Positions 1 to 10,825 of a stretch of 41,000 bases of DNA are shown one piece after another (position 1 is the first letter of the stretch; the number at the start of each line of letters is the position of its first letter). Both the position numbers and the translations under genes were made by a program. Below the pieces are notes generated by a model that was not told the origin of the DNA, did no database searches, and was given only the letters and a program-made list of their open reading frames with translations. This stretch comes from Mesostigma viride (taxonomy: Eukaryota; Streptophyta; Mesostigmatophyceae; Mesostigmatales; Mesostigmataceae), in assembly GCA_009746045.1 (NCBI GenBank), contig RPFO01000080.1, positions 2,138,315 through 2,179,314 of the forward strand, read 5' to 3'.

Positions 1-576
1 ATATGACACGATTCTAGATAACTAACGATCAAGATGGCATAGCTCACGGTCGGATGTCAGCAGAAACTAATAGACCAGGAAAAAAGATTAAAACATAACA
101 AACATGGTATGAATAAGTTATTTATAGGTGATTCTGGCTAACTAACCATCATTTCTGGCGTACCTTAAGGCCGGCAGTCAGCAGAAGGAAGAACGTCTGG
201 GGGCAATTCTCCAGCGTGTTTTGATGGGCCCGCTGCAAGGTGAGCGATGGGAAGAGCAACGCACATACGATGCTTTTTTCAGGCTACCCAAGGGCTTGAC
301 TAGGAGAATAACCGTCACAACATGATAAAAGCCGTAGCTAAACCAAGCCTTTTTCACAGGATTGCCCACCATGTCTTCCTCAAGGAAGATATTATGGTCA
401 TCCCACTACTTGTGGGTGGCCTCTATCTGAGCCTGGATTATTCATACACAAGCCGTAGCCATCAAGGCACAAGAAACATTCAGCATGCTTTCCAAAAATA
501 CTCAACGCTGCCAGCAGTATCTCGCAGAACACATACGAATCAACCCTAATACGCTCTATGTGCTTTTAATACCCGG

Positions 577-629
577 ATGGTCCGGATTCTCCCGATTGCT
601 GGCCTGCGCTGGTTGTCTCATGGATATCA
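577..629 (+). repeat. Interspersed repeat, copy 1
   Basis: About 50 bases here, beginning ATGGTCCGGATTCTCCCGAT, recur nearly unchanged at 20830-20880. A weaker match lies at 20012-20060, sharing the TTCTCCCGAT core and a following GGTTGTCTC. It is a dispersed repeat of unknown class with no coding potential. Confidence 0.6.
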
Positions 630-1860
630 TGGTCACTATAGTATATAGTAATGCCATGCCTGCATCGATTGCCTCGTGGATATCTTCCGCATTTAAAAAA
701 ATATTCCTAGGGACTACGAATGGCACAGATGGAGTTGGTCCCTATCAATGAAAGCCTTTCCTAACCCCCCAAGGTAGATACTGGCCAGAGCAGTATTGAC
801 TTGATAAATGTCAATTTGGGACATCGTGACCAGAGGGGTGGCTTGTGAAAATGTTGTGCCTCCCATGGTCACCGCAGCGCGCGCCCCCTATCATTTCAGC
901 CCCAGACATCCAACTGTTTCCCAAACACACCCAAGCGCATCCCCATGGGGACGGTCACTCTCCCAACAGAAGGTGGGGCAGCGGACACTCCCCCGACGCC
1001 CTGGCCACCGTGGCAGCAGCCCCTGGGGGCCAGGGACATGGCAGGCGGTTTGTGCCCCTGGAGCGCCCAGACGCGCCGCTAATCAGATAGCTAGAACCGG
1101 GCATGGCGAAGGGGTGGCCCTCGCGAATAATATTGTGCGGGTCGCGAATCATATATAGTGAGCACTAGTATTAATAAAGTATTGATCTAGTAGGTATATA
1201 CTAGAACAATGGGTTGGTTGATACCGTGTGAGGCTTGGTTACTGTGACGCGTCTACGTGCTCATTGGTGGACGCCGCCCAACGTCTTGAGAACGTCTAAA
1301 GGGGTCGGACTCAAAATTTCACCCTGCAGCCTCCCTGCCATGATTTTGCGCCACATAACCACGGCGGTAGCTAGCAGCATCCGTCCTTTGAAGGAAAAAA
1401 GAAAACTGCACACTACTCAAGCTGCGTCCTTGAACCTATAGCCTATAATCCTGAATGTGTAATCCTAAATAGTAGTATGTCATATAATACTGCGTTCTTA
1501 TGTATTGTGCCAGAATTCAGGGACCCGGGGGACATTGGGCGGGTAAACGAAATTGAGATGGACAGCCATCTACATCAGCAAGAACATAGGCTACTGCCCA
1601 TCGCGGGCTGCATGTTTGAAGTACAGAGGACAGGTGAAGTCCTGCAACACTTCGTAGCCTGCTCCGGAATGTGGGCGAACTGATGATAGTTTACCCTGGA
1701 GACGTCAGAAACGTCAGTATATAGCCAACATCCGCCATCTCGACGCCATTGTCTACTTCAGCAATCGCACAATCGGACACGGGGGCGAAGCTACTAGAAG
1801 ACCATCTGTGTGAAAATACGATCAGATACCGCGTTAACTGACGCTGCATCTGACTGGGTA

Positions 1861-1958
1861 CCTTCCTAGCTCCGCACTTCCAAGCCCCGTTGCACATAGA
1901 GGAGAGTTACCTTCCTAGCTCCGCACTTCCAAGCCCCGTTGCACATAGACGAGAGTTA
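1861..1958. repeat. 49-bp tandem duplication
   Basis: Two head-to-tail copies (1861-1909 and 1910-1958) start with CCTTCCTAGCTCCGCACTTC and differ at one base (GAGGAG versus GACGAG). No gene overlaps them. Confidence 0.9.
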
Positions 1959-2737
1959 CCTGATAGCAATTGAAGGTGACAGCATCCGCGTCATCTCTTG
2001 TTAAGTACATGGTAGGATATTTGACCTTGTACCTGCCGCCCCCAAACGCAGCAGGAAAAAACGAAAGCGCACCGTCAGCACCGTGGAAAAGCCTGCAACA
2101 GACCGGGCGAGGCAGAAAGCTTGCGCACTGAAACGCGATGGTCAACAGTGAAAGTGCCGTCTAACGTACTTTCTCCGAGCTTTGCCCACAGCCAATGCCA
2201 TCCAAGCCAGTGCAAGCGAGTAGAAAATCCCGGCCAGGATGACGTAGCCATGCGCCGGCTGGAGGGAAAACGCGATACCAGGCTCGAGACCCAAACCCGC
2301 CATGGTCATAAGATACGTGGATTAGTTGGAAGTGCAAATCGCAATTACCAGCTGACGGGCTTTATATCGACGAGTGCTCCAAGCTCCGTCAATTATCAGC
2401 CTGCGATCAGTGCGATCAGTGCAGGAATCAGTGCGATCACTGCGATGCACAGGACAAAATAAATTACGCTGCCGAGCAACAGTACAGTACAGAAGTAGCG
2501 TATGTCCCGAGGGCCAGCATGAAGTTCTCCCAAGGTGCCTACGTGCAATCACCTGCAGGTAGCCTTCTGCATTTATGCTGGCAGCTTTCTCGTATGTGCC
2601 CTTTACGTGAGCGTTTAAGTGGCGATTTACGCTCACTCATTTACGCATTTACGCTGCTCAGGCTCTGTACCAGCTGGGCTCAGTTCACCAGATTGGAGCA
2701 GGACTGGGATTGGATCGAGGTTTCTACCAATAGTCCG

Positions 2738-2787
2738 ATGACGAGTGACGACGGTAGTGACGAGTGACGAGTGACGAGTGACGACTA
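2738..2787. repeat. GACGAGT short tandem repeat
   Basis: A 7-bp unit, GACGAGT, is repeated several times with one interruption (GACGACGGTA). It is a simple low-complexity tract. Confidence 0.8.
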
Positions 2788-3531
2788 CTCGAGCAGTGCA
2801 TAAACGCATTTGCCTGTCCCGTGGAGATCAGAGCCAAACGCCACATGCACAAGATTTTTGGTGCTGCGGATATCTGCCAACTTGGCACTTGGCAACTTGG
2901 CACTTGGCAGTAGTGCCAAGCAGGTTGGCCGTTGAATTCCGGACGTCACAGAGGAAGGCTACGTCACCGATCAACTGCACACGAGGCGCACAAGAGTCTT
3001 CTTGCCACATGGCAACCGACGTTTAGACACTCACGGACGTACCACGTGCACGACCCCTAACCACTACACGGATACGGACCACGAGCACTGCCTCGAACCG
3101 CCGCCTTCGAAATTGAGCCACGGTTAGCATGTTGCCTCACCGAAGTAACGGCCATTGGCAGCGACCAACCCAGATACGAGGCTGTATCTAGAGGTGACCG
3201 CGTTGCCGCCGGAATCCTGGTATGTCACGTGGCCTTCCCCGCAGACAAGGAAACACCGACGATCCGTCCATTTCCGGACCCTGCCCGTGAAGTGGAGCCA
3301 CATTTTCCCTCCAACGCAGAGCAGCTGTGAGCTGTAACAAGGTGGATCAGGAACGTTCGCTGCCCACCTGGCAGAACCGAGCGACAGTTAGCTCGAAATT
3401 AGAACCCCTACAAAGGCCGGCGACGGGCTTGCACACACCAAAGGTCAGCAGCACGCTACACTGTTGCGAAGGCAACTGCTCCCCCATCGCCCAACACATT
3501 CCAGACTACTTTCCCCATTTCGACAAGTACA

Positions 3532-4035
3532 ATGGCCACCCTTAGCGCTGCCTCTTCCACCTTCATTGTGGGTGCCTCGCCGTCCGCGCGGCCATCCCAG
3601 CCATTCGTCGTACCTAAGGCCTCTGGCGCTCCATCCATGGGGACCCGGCGTGTGACGACGATGGGCAACAAGGGCGAGAATGGAATTTTCTCGCCTCTGG
3701 TGCGCGTCGTGAGGGACGTCATGGGAAAGAAAGAGTTTAACCAGTTCCGTGGGAAGGCCATTGCACTGCACTCCCAGGTAAGCTCCGCTCTCGGTTACCA
3801 TGGCACGCGATCTCGGTTTCGTGTAACCACGCCTCCAAGCCTTGTGTGATCATCCTTCTCGCATCTACACTGTCCCGTCACTAATCTCAACCTGCTCCGC
3901 CCAATCGTATTTTTGGTGTCTACACGACAGGTTATCACCGAGTTCTGTAAGGACATCGGTGCCGGCCCTAAGCAGCGCCAGGGCCTCATCCGCCTGGCCA
4001 AGAAGAACGGTGAATGGCTCGGCTTCCTGGCGTAA
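3532..4035 (+). CDS. PGR5: PGR5, proton gradient regulation 5 (two exons)
   Basis: PGR5 is a small stromal/thylakoid-associated protein needed for antimycin-sensitive cyclic electron flow around photosystem I, usually acting with PGRL1. Exon 1 runs 3532-3777 and exon 2 runs 3931-4035, joined in phase 0 across a 153-bp GTAAGC...ACAG intron, giving 116 aa. The first ~50 residues are Ser/Ala/Pro/Arg-rich and look like a chloroplast transit peptide. The mature part carries the family core: GKKEFNQFRGKAIALHSQ at the end of exon 1, then VITEFCK, KQRQGLIRLAKKNGE and the terminal LGFLA. The intron falls exactly between HSQ and VITEF. Ending in GFLA followed by a stop is typical of the family. One residue differs from the sequence I remember: NGEWLGFLA, where land plants usually have NGERLGFLA. 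The start is the first ATG of the frame that gives a transit peptide. The assignment is by motif recall, without a database search. Confidence 0.95.
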
Positions 4036-4825
4036 GCCCGCCAGCGCGCCTACTCGTAAACCAGCCTCTTTCTTCGCGTCACCTGCATGCGATCAGGTCT
4101 CGTGGTGAGGACCCGCCTCCTGCCCACGACCTGCCTCTGCACAGCCGGCAAACCTTGGCAGCCTGAGAGCTGGGCAACCATCCGTCTTCCAAGAGCAGGA
4201 TGTGCAGAGCAAGGTGCCCAGGACAGCTAGACTATTCTGGGTACACCCTGTCGGGTGAACGCCACGCCCTCCAAAAGGCCTCTGGCTCAGGGTGAATGAC
4301 CCCGCTCTACTGGAGATGTCATGCCTGGCCACCAGAGGATACCAGCGAGCAGGCAAAACTGGTGCACGCTAAAACTGCCACGGAAGGGCTTATTGATGGT
4401 GCGGCCACAGGATCAGCCAAACACGCCTGATTGGAGTAGATACCATTGATGGCTGTGCACCTAAGCCCAAGGGGTGTCTGCTCGATGTCCAAGCATCGAG
4501 GTCATCGATCCTGGTGGGGGTCTTCCACAGCTAGCCTGTGATTGTACAGGGGAAATGGGCAACGAATCGTCCATATTCCCAACCTCATTGTTGCTGTGAT
4601 GCAGCCTTGGGCACTGCGTCACGGACGCACTTGCCTCCAAAAGACGCAAGATGCCTTGAATGACAGCCCTGCAACAATAAACACGCAGTGTGCGGTAGAT
4701 GCCCTCTTGAGGGGGACGTTACCGCACTTATTTAATCTCAACTCCTGTATATTAATGAACTATTTTTCGTGTAAGAGAAACCACACATTCTCTCGATCTG
4801 CAATCAAACTGCAAGCACGCAAGTT
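4036..4825. other. PGR5 3' flank
   Basis: No gene is recognised. The stretch contains the presumed PGR5 3' UTR. AATAAA occurs at 4676-4681 but is 640 bp past the stop, so its role is uncertain. The open frame on the minus strand at 4093-4356 has no recognisable domain. Confidence 0.4.
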
Positions 4826-5171
4826 GGGGTAAAATTGGCTCTTTTTTAGGAAATTTAGCAAATTATCAAATTAGCGGAAGGCGGGGGCCGAGATTAATTA
4901 AGAGGTACCTTGACATTAAATAAGACGCTCCATCTATCGAGATATATGTTTGGAGGCGGGTGTCTATTGGCGTTACTATTGTACGTATTTGTATTATTGT
5001 ACGACAACTGTCAAGGGTGACGGCATGTACTGAAATCGCGGATACTTTCTAGATCGATTGCGCATTCGACGGTTAAAAGGTAGAGCTGCGGTTGAAAGTA
5101 CCGTACGTGGGGGGGGATGGTGTTACAACGGGGGGGGGGACGCATTTATGGGGGGGGGGGAAGGTGTTACA
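4826..5171 (+). repeat. Element 5' terminal region with G-run repeats
   Basis: The first ~270 bases (GGGGTAAAATTGGCTC, then CCGAGATTAATTAAGAGGTA) recur at 17113-17290 (+), 17590-17765 (-), 19081-19190 (-) and 19390-19620 (+), so they define the family's 5' end. From about 5108 the sequence becomes runs of 7-12 G separated by short spacers of two kinds, roughly ACGCATTTAT and ACGGTGTTACAAC. Such strand-asymmetric G-runs could form G-quadruplexes. Confidence 0.7.
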
Positions 5172-8000
5172 ATTGGGGGAGGGACGCATTTATGGGGGGG
5201 GGGGGACGGTGTTACAACGGGGGGGGGAACGCACTTATGGGGGGGGGGGAACGGTGTTATCGGGGTAATTAGCCAATTATGGACCAAAGAGGTGAGAGGG
5301 GAAATGAGTATCAGCGAATCCTAAATGGGGGAACGGTGTTACACCGGGGGGGAGTCGCAGTTGTCAGTTTCAAACCGAATATCTATTGGACCGTAGTTCT
5401 AGGACATTGTAGATGGCGATTAGTTCGGCACTTCCGGGCGTCAGGCCCAGTAAGGTCCAGGTGGAGGTTTTGACACCTTGCAATCTAAAGAATAGCGGTT
5501 ACGGAGATATCATTTAATGGAAATGGGCGACACGTTGGAACGTGGCGCGTCGCAGGGATATAACGGTGGTTCACATGGGCGCCAGATATCTGGAAGCAGC
5601 CGACGGCCGGAACAGTGAACACCTACCTGCACCAACAAACAGATCCATCTCTCGGCTAACTGAAAACTGATTGCGGTTACGAACCTTACGTCGTGTGTGA
5701 TTGGCTGGCTACTAACGGGGCACGAAGACCAAAGGCAGAAGGAGCGGCCACGCGTCACGATTCATGTGATTGACAGGATACACGCGAAAATAGGTGTGTG
5801 AACGAAGGGAAACAAAAAGAAACGAAGACGCTGGGGCCATGGCGGCGATGAATAATCTGGTGCAACAAGACCTCTTCAAGGACCTCGTTGGAAAAGTAAA
5901 CAAGCAGCGAGTTGATTTAACAAACGCCATCAGGGACAGGAAGCTTAACCTGGACCGTGCCAACGAAGGAGTACAAATACAAACCAAGAATGTCAATGCT
6001 GCTAAGGCCAGATATCATGAACTTAAAGAAAGAGAAGAAAAGCTCTGCGAGGAGAAGGTGCGCAAGGCGTACGAAACAACGGTTGAGCCGCAATTGAAAA
6101 CGTTAGAGCGGCTGAAAGTAGCTCTGGGCAAAAAGGAACAACTTTGGGATGGGGTGGTCAAGCAGGCCACAATGAGGTGTTGTCAACACTTGAGACAATA
6201 GGGCCATTGCTCTCCAACGCAATCAACAAAGGGGCTTTGGTGGATAGCGTGGATCTGACGGGGTCCCAGGCGGAGGAGGATGAATTATTGAATTCCGTTT
6301 TGTCTGCAGCTGGCAAGCTTCCTGGGGGTGGACCCGTCATCTGTAACCCCATCATCATCAACACAAACGTCTACAAAACAACATGGCCAAGAAAAAAACG
6401 TTGGCAAGTCGTCCTGGCCTGGCAAGGGGACCAAACGAGCCCTCAATTTTGACGAATGCAATGAGAAAACGCCTGCATTTGAGCCGTCTCCATCTATGAC
6501 GACCCTGTCCATGATGACCACGCCTGCCCAGCAACCGCCAGCGAGGCCGGACCTACTAGTTCATCCCCAACAACGGGACTCAATGGATCCACCACATGCG
6601 GACCTCCAGAGTGTGGAGGACAACGTAGTGCCTGAGTTAAACCGTGCAGCAAGGCAACGGCGGCGCGGGCGGCATGCTGTTTTAGACGATGCCTCCGAGG
6701 ATGAGGAAGAAGATAATGTCGACAAGGTCAACATCGGTGGGGGAGATGAAGAGGAATCGGAAGACGAACCAGGAGCAGAGGAGGAAGGGGATGAGGAAGT
6801 GGCAGAGGAGAAGGAAGGGGATGAGGTTGACGAAGAGGATCCCCCTCCACGTTGGGCAAAAAGAGTTGAATTCATAGATGATGAAGCTGGTGTTTCCGGT
6901 GATGACGAGGACAGCGATGGCGAAGGGGCCATTAAGAATCAGAATTTCATGTGCAACTGTTGCAAGCCGCCCTTCGTAGCCAAGAGCCAATCTGGTCTCA
7001 ACCGTCACGTAACATGCAAGATAAAGCGTGGACGGTAAGCCGCTGACTCCTTTCCAGGGTTTTTTTGCCAACCTGTTATTTTTGCCAAACTTGTCCACGT
7101 GAGTTTTTCTTTGAAAATTAAGTCTTTGAACCAATCTTGACCACCATCCTTGCAGAAAATCTGCAATTTTTTTTTTTTCATGTACCATGCTCGTCACAGC
7201 CAAGCAAGACAGCAACTACAAGAGCGTGAGGCTGCCGCAACGGATGAGCAAGACAACGTCGAAAACCAGCACCAAGATCAAGCACACGAAACTGACGAGT
7301 ACATTCCATTGCGTCAACCCAAGCGCGCACGTGGGCCTACGGCGCTAAAAAATATGACACTGCACATCTCCATTTCAGGGGGGGCTCGCGATCTTGACGA
7401 TGATGAGCTTGGCAAGATAGAGGCCTTCCACCTAGCCAATTGATGGCGGCAAGGGCATGTCAATTGTGGAGGAAGGAATACTCGAAATGCACAAGCACGT
7501 CCACATGCTAATTGACGTTGAGGCTACATCGGCCCATGCTGTGAAACTCAAGCTGAAGAAAGAACTTGGGTGGGGTGAACCAATAGATGAAAAAGGAAAA
7601 CATGACAAAACCAAGCCAAGCCTTGTGGCACGCCAAGTGAAGTCCAGCCACAAATTGAATTATTCAGGGATGATAGGCTATTTGCTTAAGTCGGAAGAGC
7701 AAGAGGGGTTTCAGATTTTGTATTGCCATGGCATTGATGAGGACGAGAAAGAAGAAGGGCGGATAGAATATTTATTACACGGGTCCCCCACTCTCAAGGG
7801 ACGGTGCTCCTTGACCGCCTACAACTTACTAGAGCGTGCGGCTGTATACTGGTTTAAGCACCACAATAGTATTAGCTTGCGTCCAAACTTTATCAAAACC
7901 CTCGCCCACATGTTCAAGACGGGGCGATACTCCCTAGATGCTAGATTTCTTGCAGGTAGGGGCCTTGATTACCCGTGGACGTGTACAAGCTACATTCGAG
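5172..8000 (+). mobile_element. Tandem unit 1 of HUH transposon
   Basis: This unit begins inside the G-run tract at ATTGGGGGAGGGACGCATTT and ends at CATTCGAG, where the next unit starts with the same ATTGGGGGAGGG. It is nearly identical to units 2-4. It has slightly longer G-runs than units 2 and 3, which accounts for most of its extra length (2829 versus 2825 bp). Confidence 0.85.
5839..8000 (+). pseudogene. HUH transposase, unit 1 (two frame lesions)
   Basis: Same layout as unit 4. The coiled-coil segment starts at ATG 5839 (GCCATGG context). It is broken by a one-base deletion in an A-run near 6171, which ends that frame at codon 120 counted from this ATG. The acidic/zinc-finger segment (frame of 6328-7038) is intact. 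The HUH segment (from 7200, after the GTAAGC intron that starts at 7035) carries a TTGA insertion near 7440 that makes a stop between motif 1 and the HVH motif. The unit then runs into the next G-run tract instead of its own C-terminus. It is unlikely to make a full transposase. Confidence 0.75.
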
Positions 8001-10825
8001 ATTGGGGGAGGGACGCATTTATGGGGGGGGGGGACGGTGTTACAACGGGGGGGGAACGCACTTATGTGGGGGGGAACGGTGTTATCGGGGAAATTAGCCA
8101 ATTATGGACCAAAGAGGTGAGAGGGGAAATGAGTATCAGCGAATCCTAAATGGGGGGAACGGTGTTACACCGGGGGGAGTCGCAGTTGTCAGTTTCAAAC
8201 CGAATATCTATTGGACCGTAGTTCTAGGACATTGTAGATGGCGATTAGTTCGGCACTTCCGGGCGTCAGGCCCAGTAAGGTCCAGGTGGAGGTTTTGACA
8301 CCTTGCAATCTAAAGAATAGCGGTTACGGAGATATCATTTAATGGAAATGGGCGACACGTTGGAACGTGGCGCGTCGCAGGGATATAACGGTGGTTCACA
8401 TGGGCGCCAGATATCTGGAAGCAGCCGACGGCCGGAACAGTGAACACCTACCTGCACCAACAAACAGATCCATCTCTCGGCTAACTGAAAACTGATTGCG
8501 GTTACGAACCTTACGTCGTGTGTGATTGGCTGGCTACTAACGGGGCACGAAGACCAAAGGCAGAAGGAGCGGCCACGCGTCACGATTCATGTGATTGACA
8601 GGATACACGCGAAAATAGGTGTGTGAACGAAGGGAAACAAAAAGAAACGAAGACGCTGGGGCCATGGCGGCGATGAATAATCTGGTGCAACAAGACCTCT
8701 TCAAGGACCTCGTTGGAAAAGTAAACAAGCAGCGAGTTGATTTAACAAACGCCATCAGGGACAGGAAGCTTAACCTGGACCGTGCCAACGAAGGAGTACA
8801 AATACAAACCAAGAATGTCAATGCTGCTAAGGCCAGATATCATGAACTTAAAGAAAGAGAAGAAAAGCTCTGCGAGGAGAAGGTGCGCAAGGCGTACGAA
8901 ACAACGGTTGAGCCGCAATTGAAAACGTTAGAGCGGCTGAAAGTAGCTCTGGGCAAAAAGGAACAACTTTGGGATGGGGTGGTCAAGCAGGCCACAAATG
9001 AGGTGTTGTCAACACTTGAGACAATAGGGCCATTGCTCTCCAACGCAATCAACAAAGGGGCTTTGGTGGATAGCGTGGATCTGACGGGGTCCCAGGCGGA
9101 GGAGGATGAATTATTGAATTCCGTTTTGTCTGCAGCTGGCAAGCTTCCTGGGGGTGGACCCGTCATCTGTAACCCCATCATCATCAACACAAACGTCTAC
9201 AAAACAACATGGCCAAGAAAAAAACGTTGGCAAGTCGTCCTGGCCTGGCAAGGGGACCAAACGAGCCCTCAATTTTGACGAATGCAATGAGAAAACGCCT
9301 GCATTTGAGCCGTCTCCATCTATGACGACCCTGTCCATGATGACCACGCCTGCCCAGCAACCGCCAGCGAGGCCGGACCTACTAGTTCATCCCCAACAAC
9401 GGGACTCAATGGATCCACCACATGCGGACCTCCAGAGTGTGGAGGACAACGTAGTGCCTGAGTTAAACCGTGCAGCAAGGCAACGGCGGCGCGGGCGGCA
9501 TGCTGTTTTAGACGATGCCTCGAGGATGAGGAAGAAGATAATGTCGACAAGGTCAACATCGGTGGGGGAGATGAAGAGGAATCGGAAGACGAACCAGGAG
9601 CAGAGGAGGAAGGGGATGAGGAAGTGGCAGAGGAGAAGGAAGGGGATGAGGTTGACGAAGAGGATCCCCCTCCACGTTGGGCAAAAAGAGTTGAATTCAT
9701 AGATGATGAAGCTGGTGTTTCCGGTGATGACGAGGACAGCGATGGCGAAGGGGCCATTAAGAATCAGAATTTCATGTGCAACTGTTGCAAGCCGCCCTTC
9801 GTAGCCAAGAGCCAATCTGGTCTCAACCGTCACGTAACATGCAAGATAAAGCGTGGACGGTAAGCCGCTGACTCCTTTCCAGGGTTTTTTTGCCAACCTG
9901 TTATTTTTGCCAAACTTGTCCACGTGAGTTTTTCTTTGAAAATTAAGTCTTTGAACCAATCTTGACCACCATCCTTGCAGAAAATCTGCAATTTTTTTTT
10001 TTTCATGTACCATGCTCGTCACAGCCAAGCAAGACAGCAACTACAAGAGCGTGAGGCTGCCGCAACGGATGAGCAAGACAACGTCGAAAACCAGCACCAA
10101 GATCAAGCACACGAAACTGACGAGTACATTCCATTGCGTCAACCCAAGCGCGCACGTGGGCCTACGGCGCTAAAAAATATGACACTGCACATCTCCATTT
10201 CAGGGGGGGCTCGCGATCTTGACGATGATGAGCTTGGCAAGATAGAGGCCTTCCACCTAGCCAATTGATGGCGGCAAGGGCATGTCAATTGTGGAGGAAG
10301 GAATACTCGAAATGCACAAGCACGTCCACATGCTAATTGACGTTGAGGCTACATCGGCCCATGCTGTGAAACTCAAGCTGAAGAAAGAACTTGGGTGGGG
10401 TGAACCAATAGATGAAAAAGGAAAACATGACAAAACCAAGCCAAGCCTTGTGGCACGCCAAGTGAAGTCCAGCCACAAATTGAATTATTCAGGGATGATA
10501 GGCTATTTGCTTAAGTCGGAAGAGCAAGAGGGGTTTCAGATTTTGTATTGCCATGGCATTGATGAGGACGAGAAAGAAGAAGGGCGGATAGAATATTTAT
10601 TACACGGGTCCCCCACTCTCAAGGGACGGTGCTCCTTGACCGCCTACAACTTACTAGAGCGTGCGGCTGTATACTGGTTTAAGCACCACAATAGTATTAG
10701 CTTGCGTCCAAACTTTATCAAAACCCTCGCCCACATGTTCAAGACGGGGCGATACTCCCTAGATGCTAGATTTCTTGCAGGTAGGGGCCTTGATTACCCG
10801 TGGACGTGTACAAGCTACATTCGAG
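8001..10825 (+). mobile_element. Tandem unit 2 of HUH transposon
   Basis: Unit length is 2825 bp, head-to-tail with unit 1, and starts ATTGGGGGAGGGACGC. The G-run tract is shorter than at the array start, and one spacer reads CACTTATGTGGG instead of CACTTATGGGG. This variant is shared with unit 3 but not unit 4. Confidence 0.85.
8664..10825 (+). pseudogene. HUH transposase, unit 2 (two frame lesions)
   Basis: The coiled-coil segment (8664-9278) is intact. The acidic segment is broken by a one-base deletion near 9520 (GCCTCGAGG where units 1 and 4 have GCCTCCGAGG). Because of this the zinc-finger end (CNCC...HVTC) is reached only in another frame, closing at 9863. The HUH segment (from 10025) carries the same TTGA insertion near 10265 as units 1 and 3, with a stop before the HVH motif. 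Confidence 0.75.

Larger units (their letters stand above)
1..3531. other. Gene-poor left flank
   Basis: I see no ORF here that resembles a known protein, and no convincing exon set. The open frames are short and lack domain-like composition. A GC-rich patch around 840-1110 has a 116-codon open frame on the plus strand, but it is proline/arginine-rich, unrecognised and probably incidental. The stretch holds a 49-bp tandem duplication (1861-1958), short GACGAGT-type repeats (2738-2787) and a 50-bp segment also found at 20830-20880. The last few hundred bases should contain the PGR5 promoter, but I could not identify a defined element. Confidence 0.5.

Noticed and set aside
6561-7215. Minus-strand frames (Ser-rich, and one with hydrophobic stretches resembling membrane segments) repeated in each transposon unit
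   Set aside because: They are antisense to the Glu/Asp-rich transposase segment, whose GA-rich codons read as Ser/Pro/Phe/Leu in reverse.
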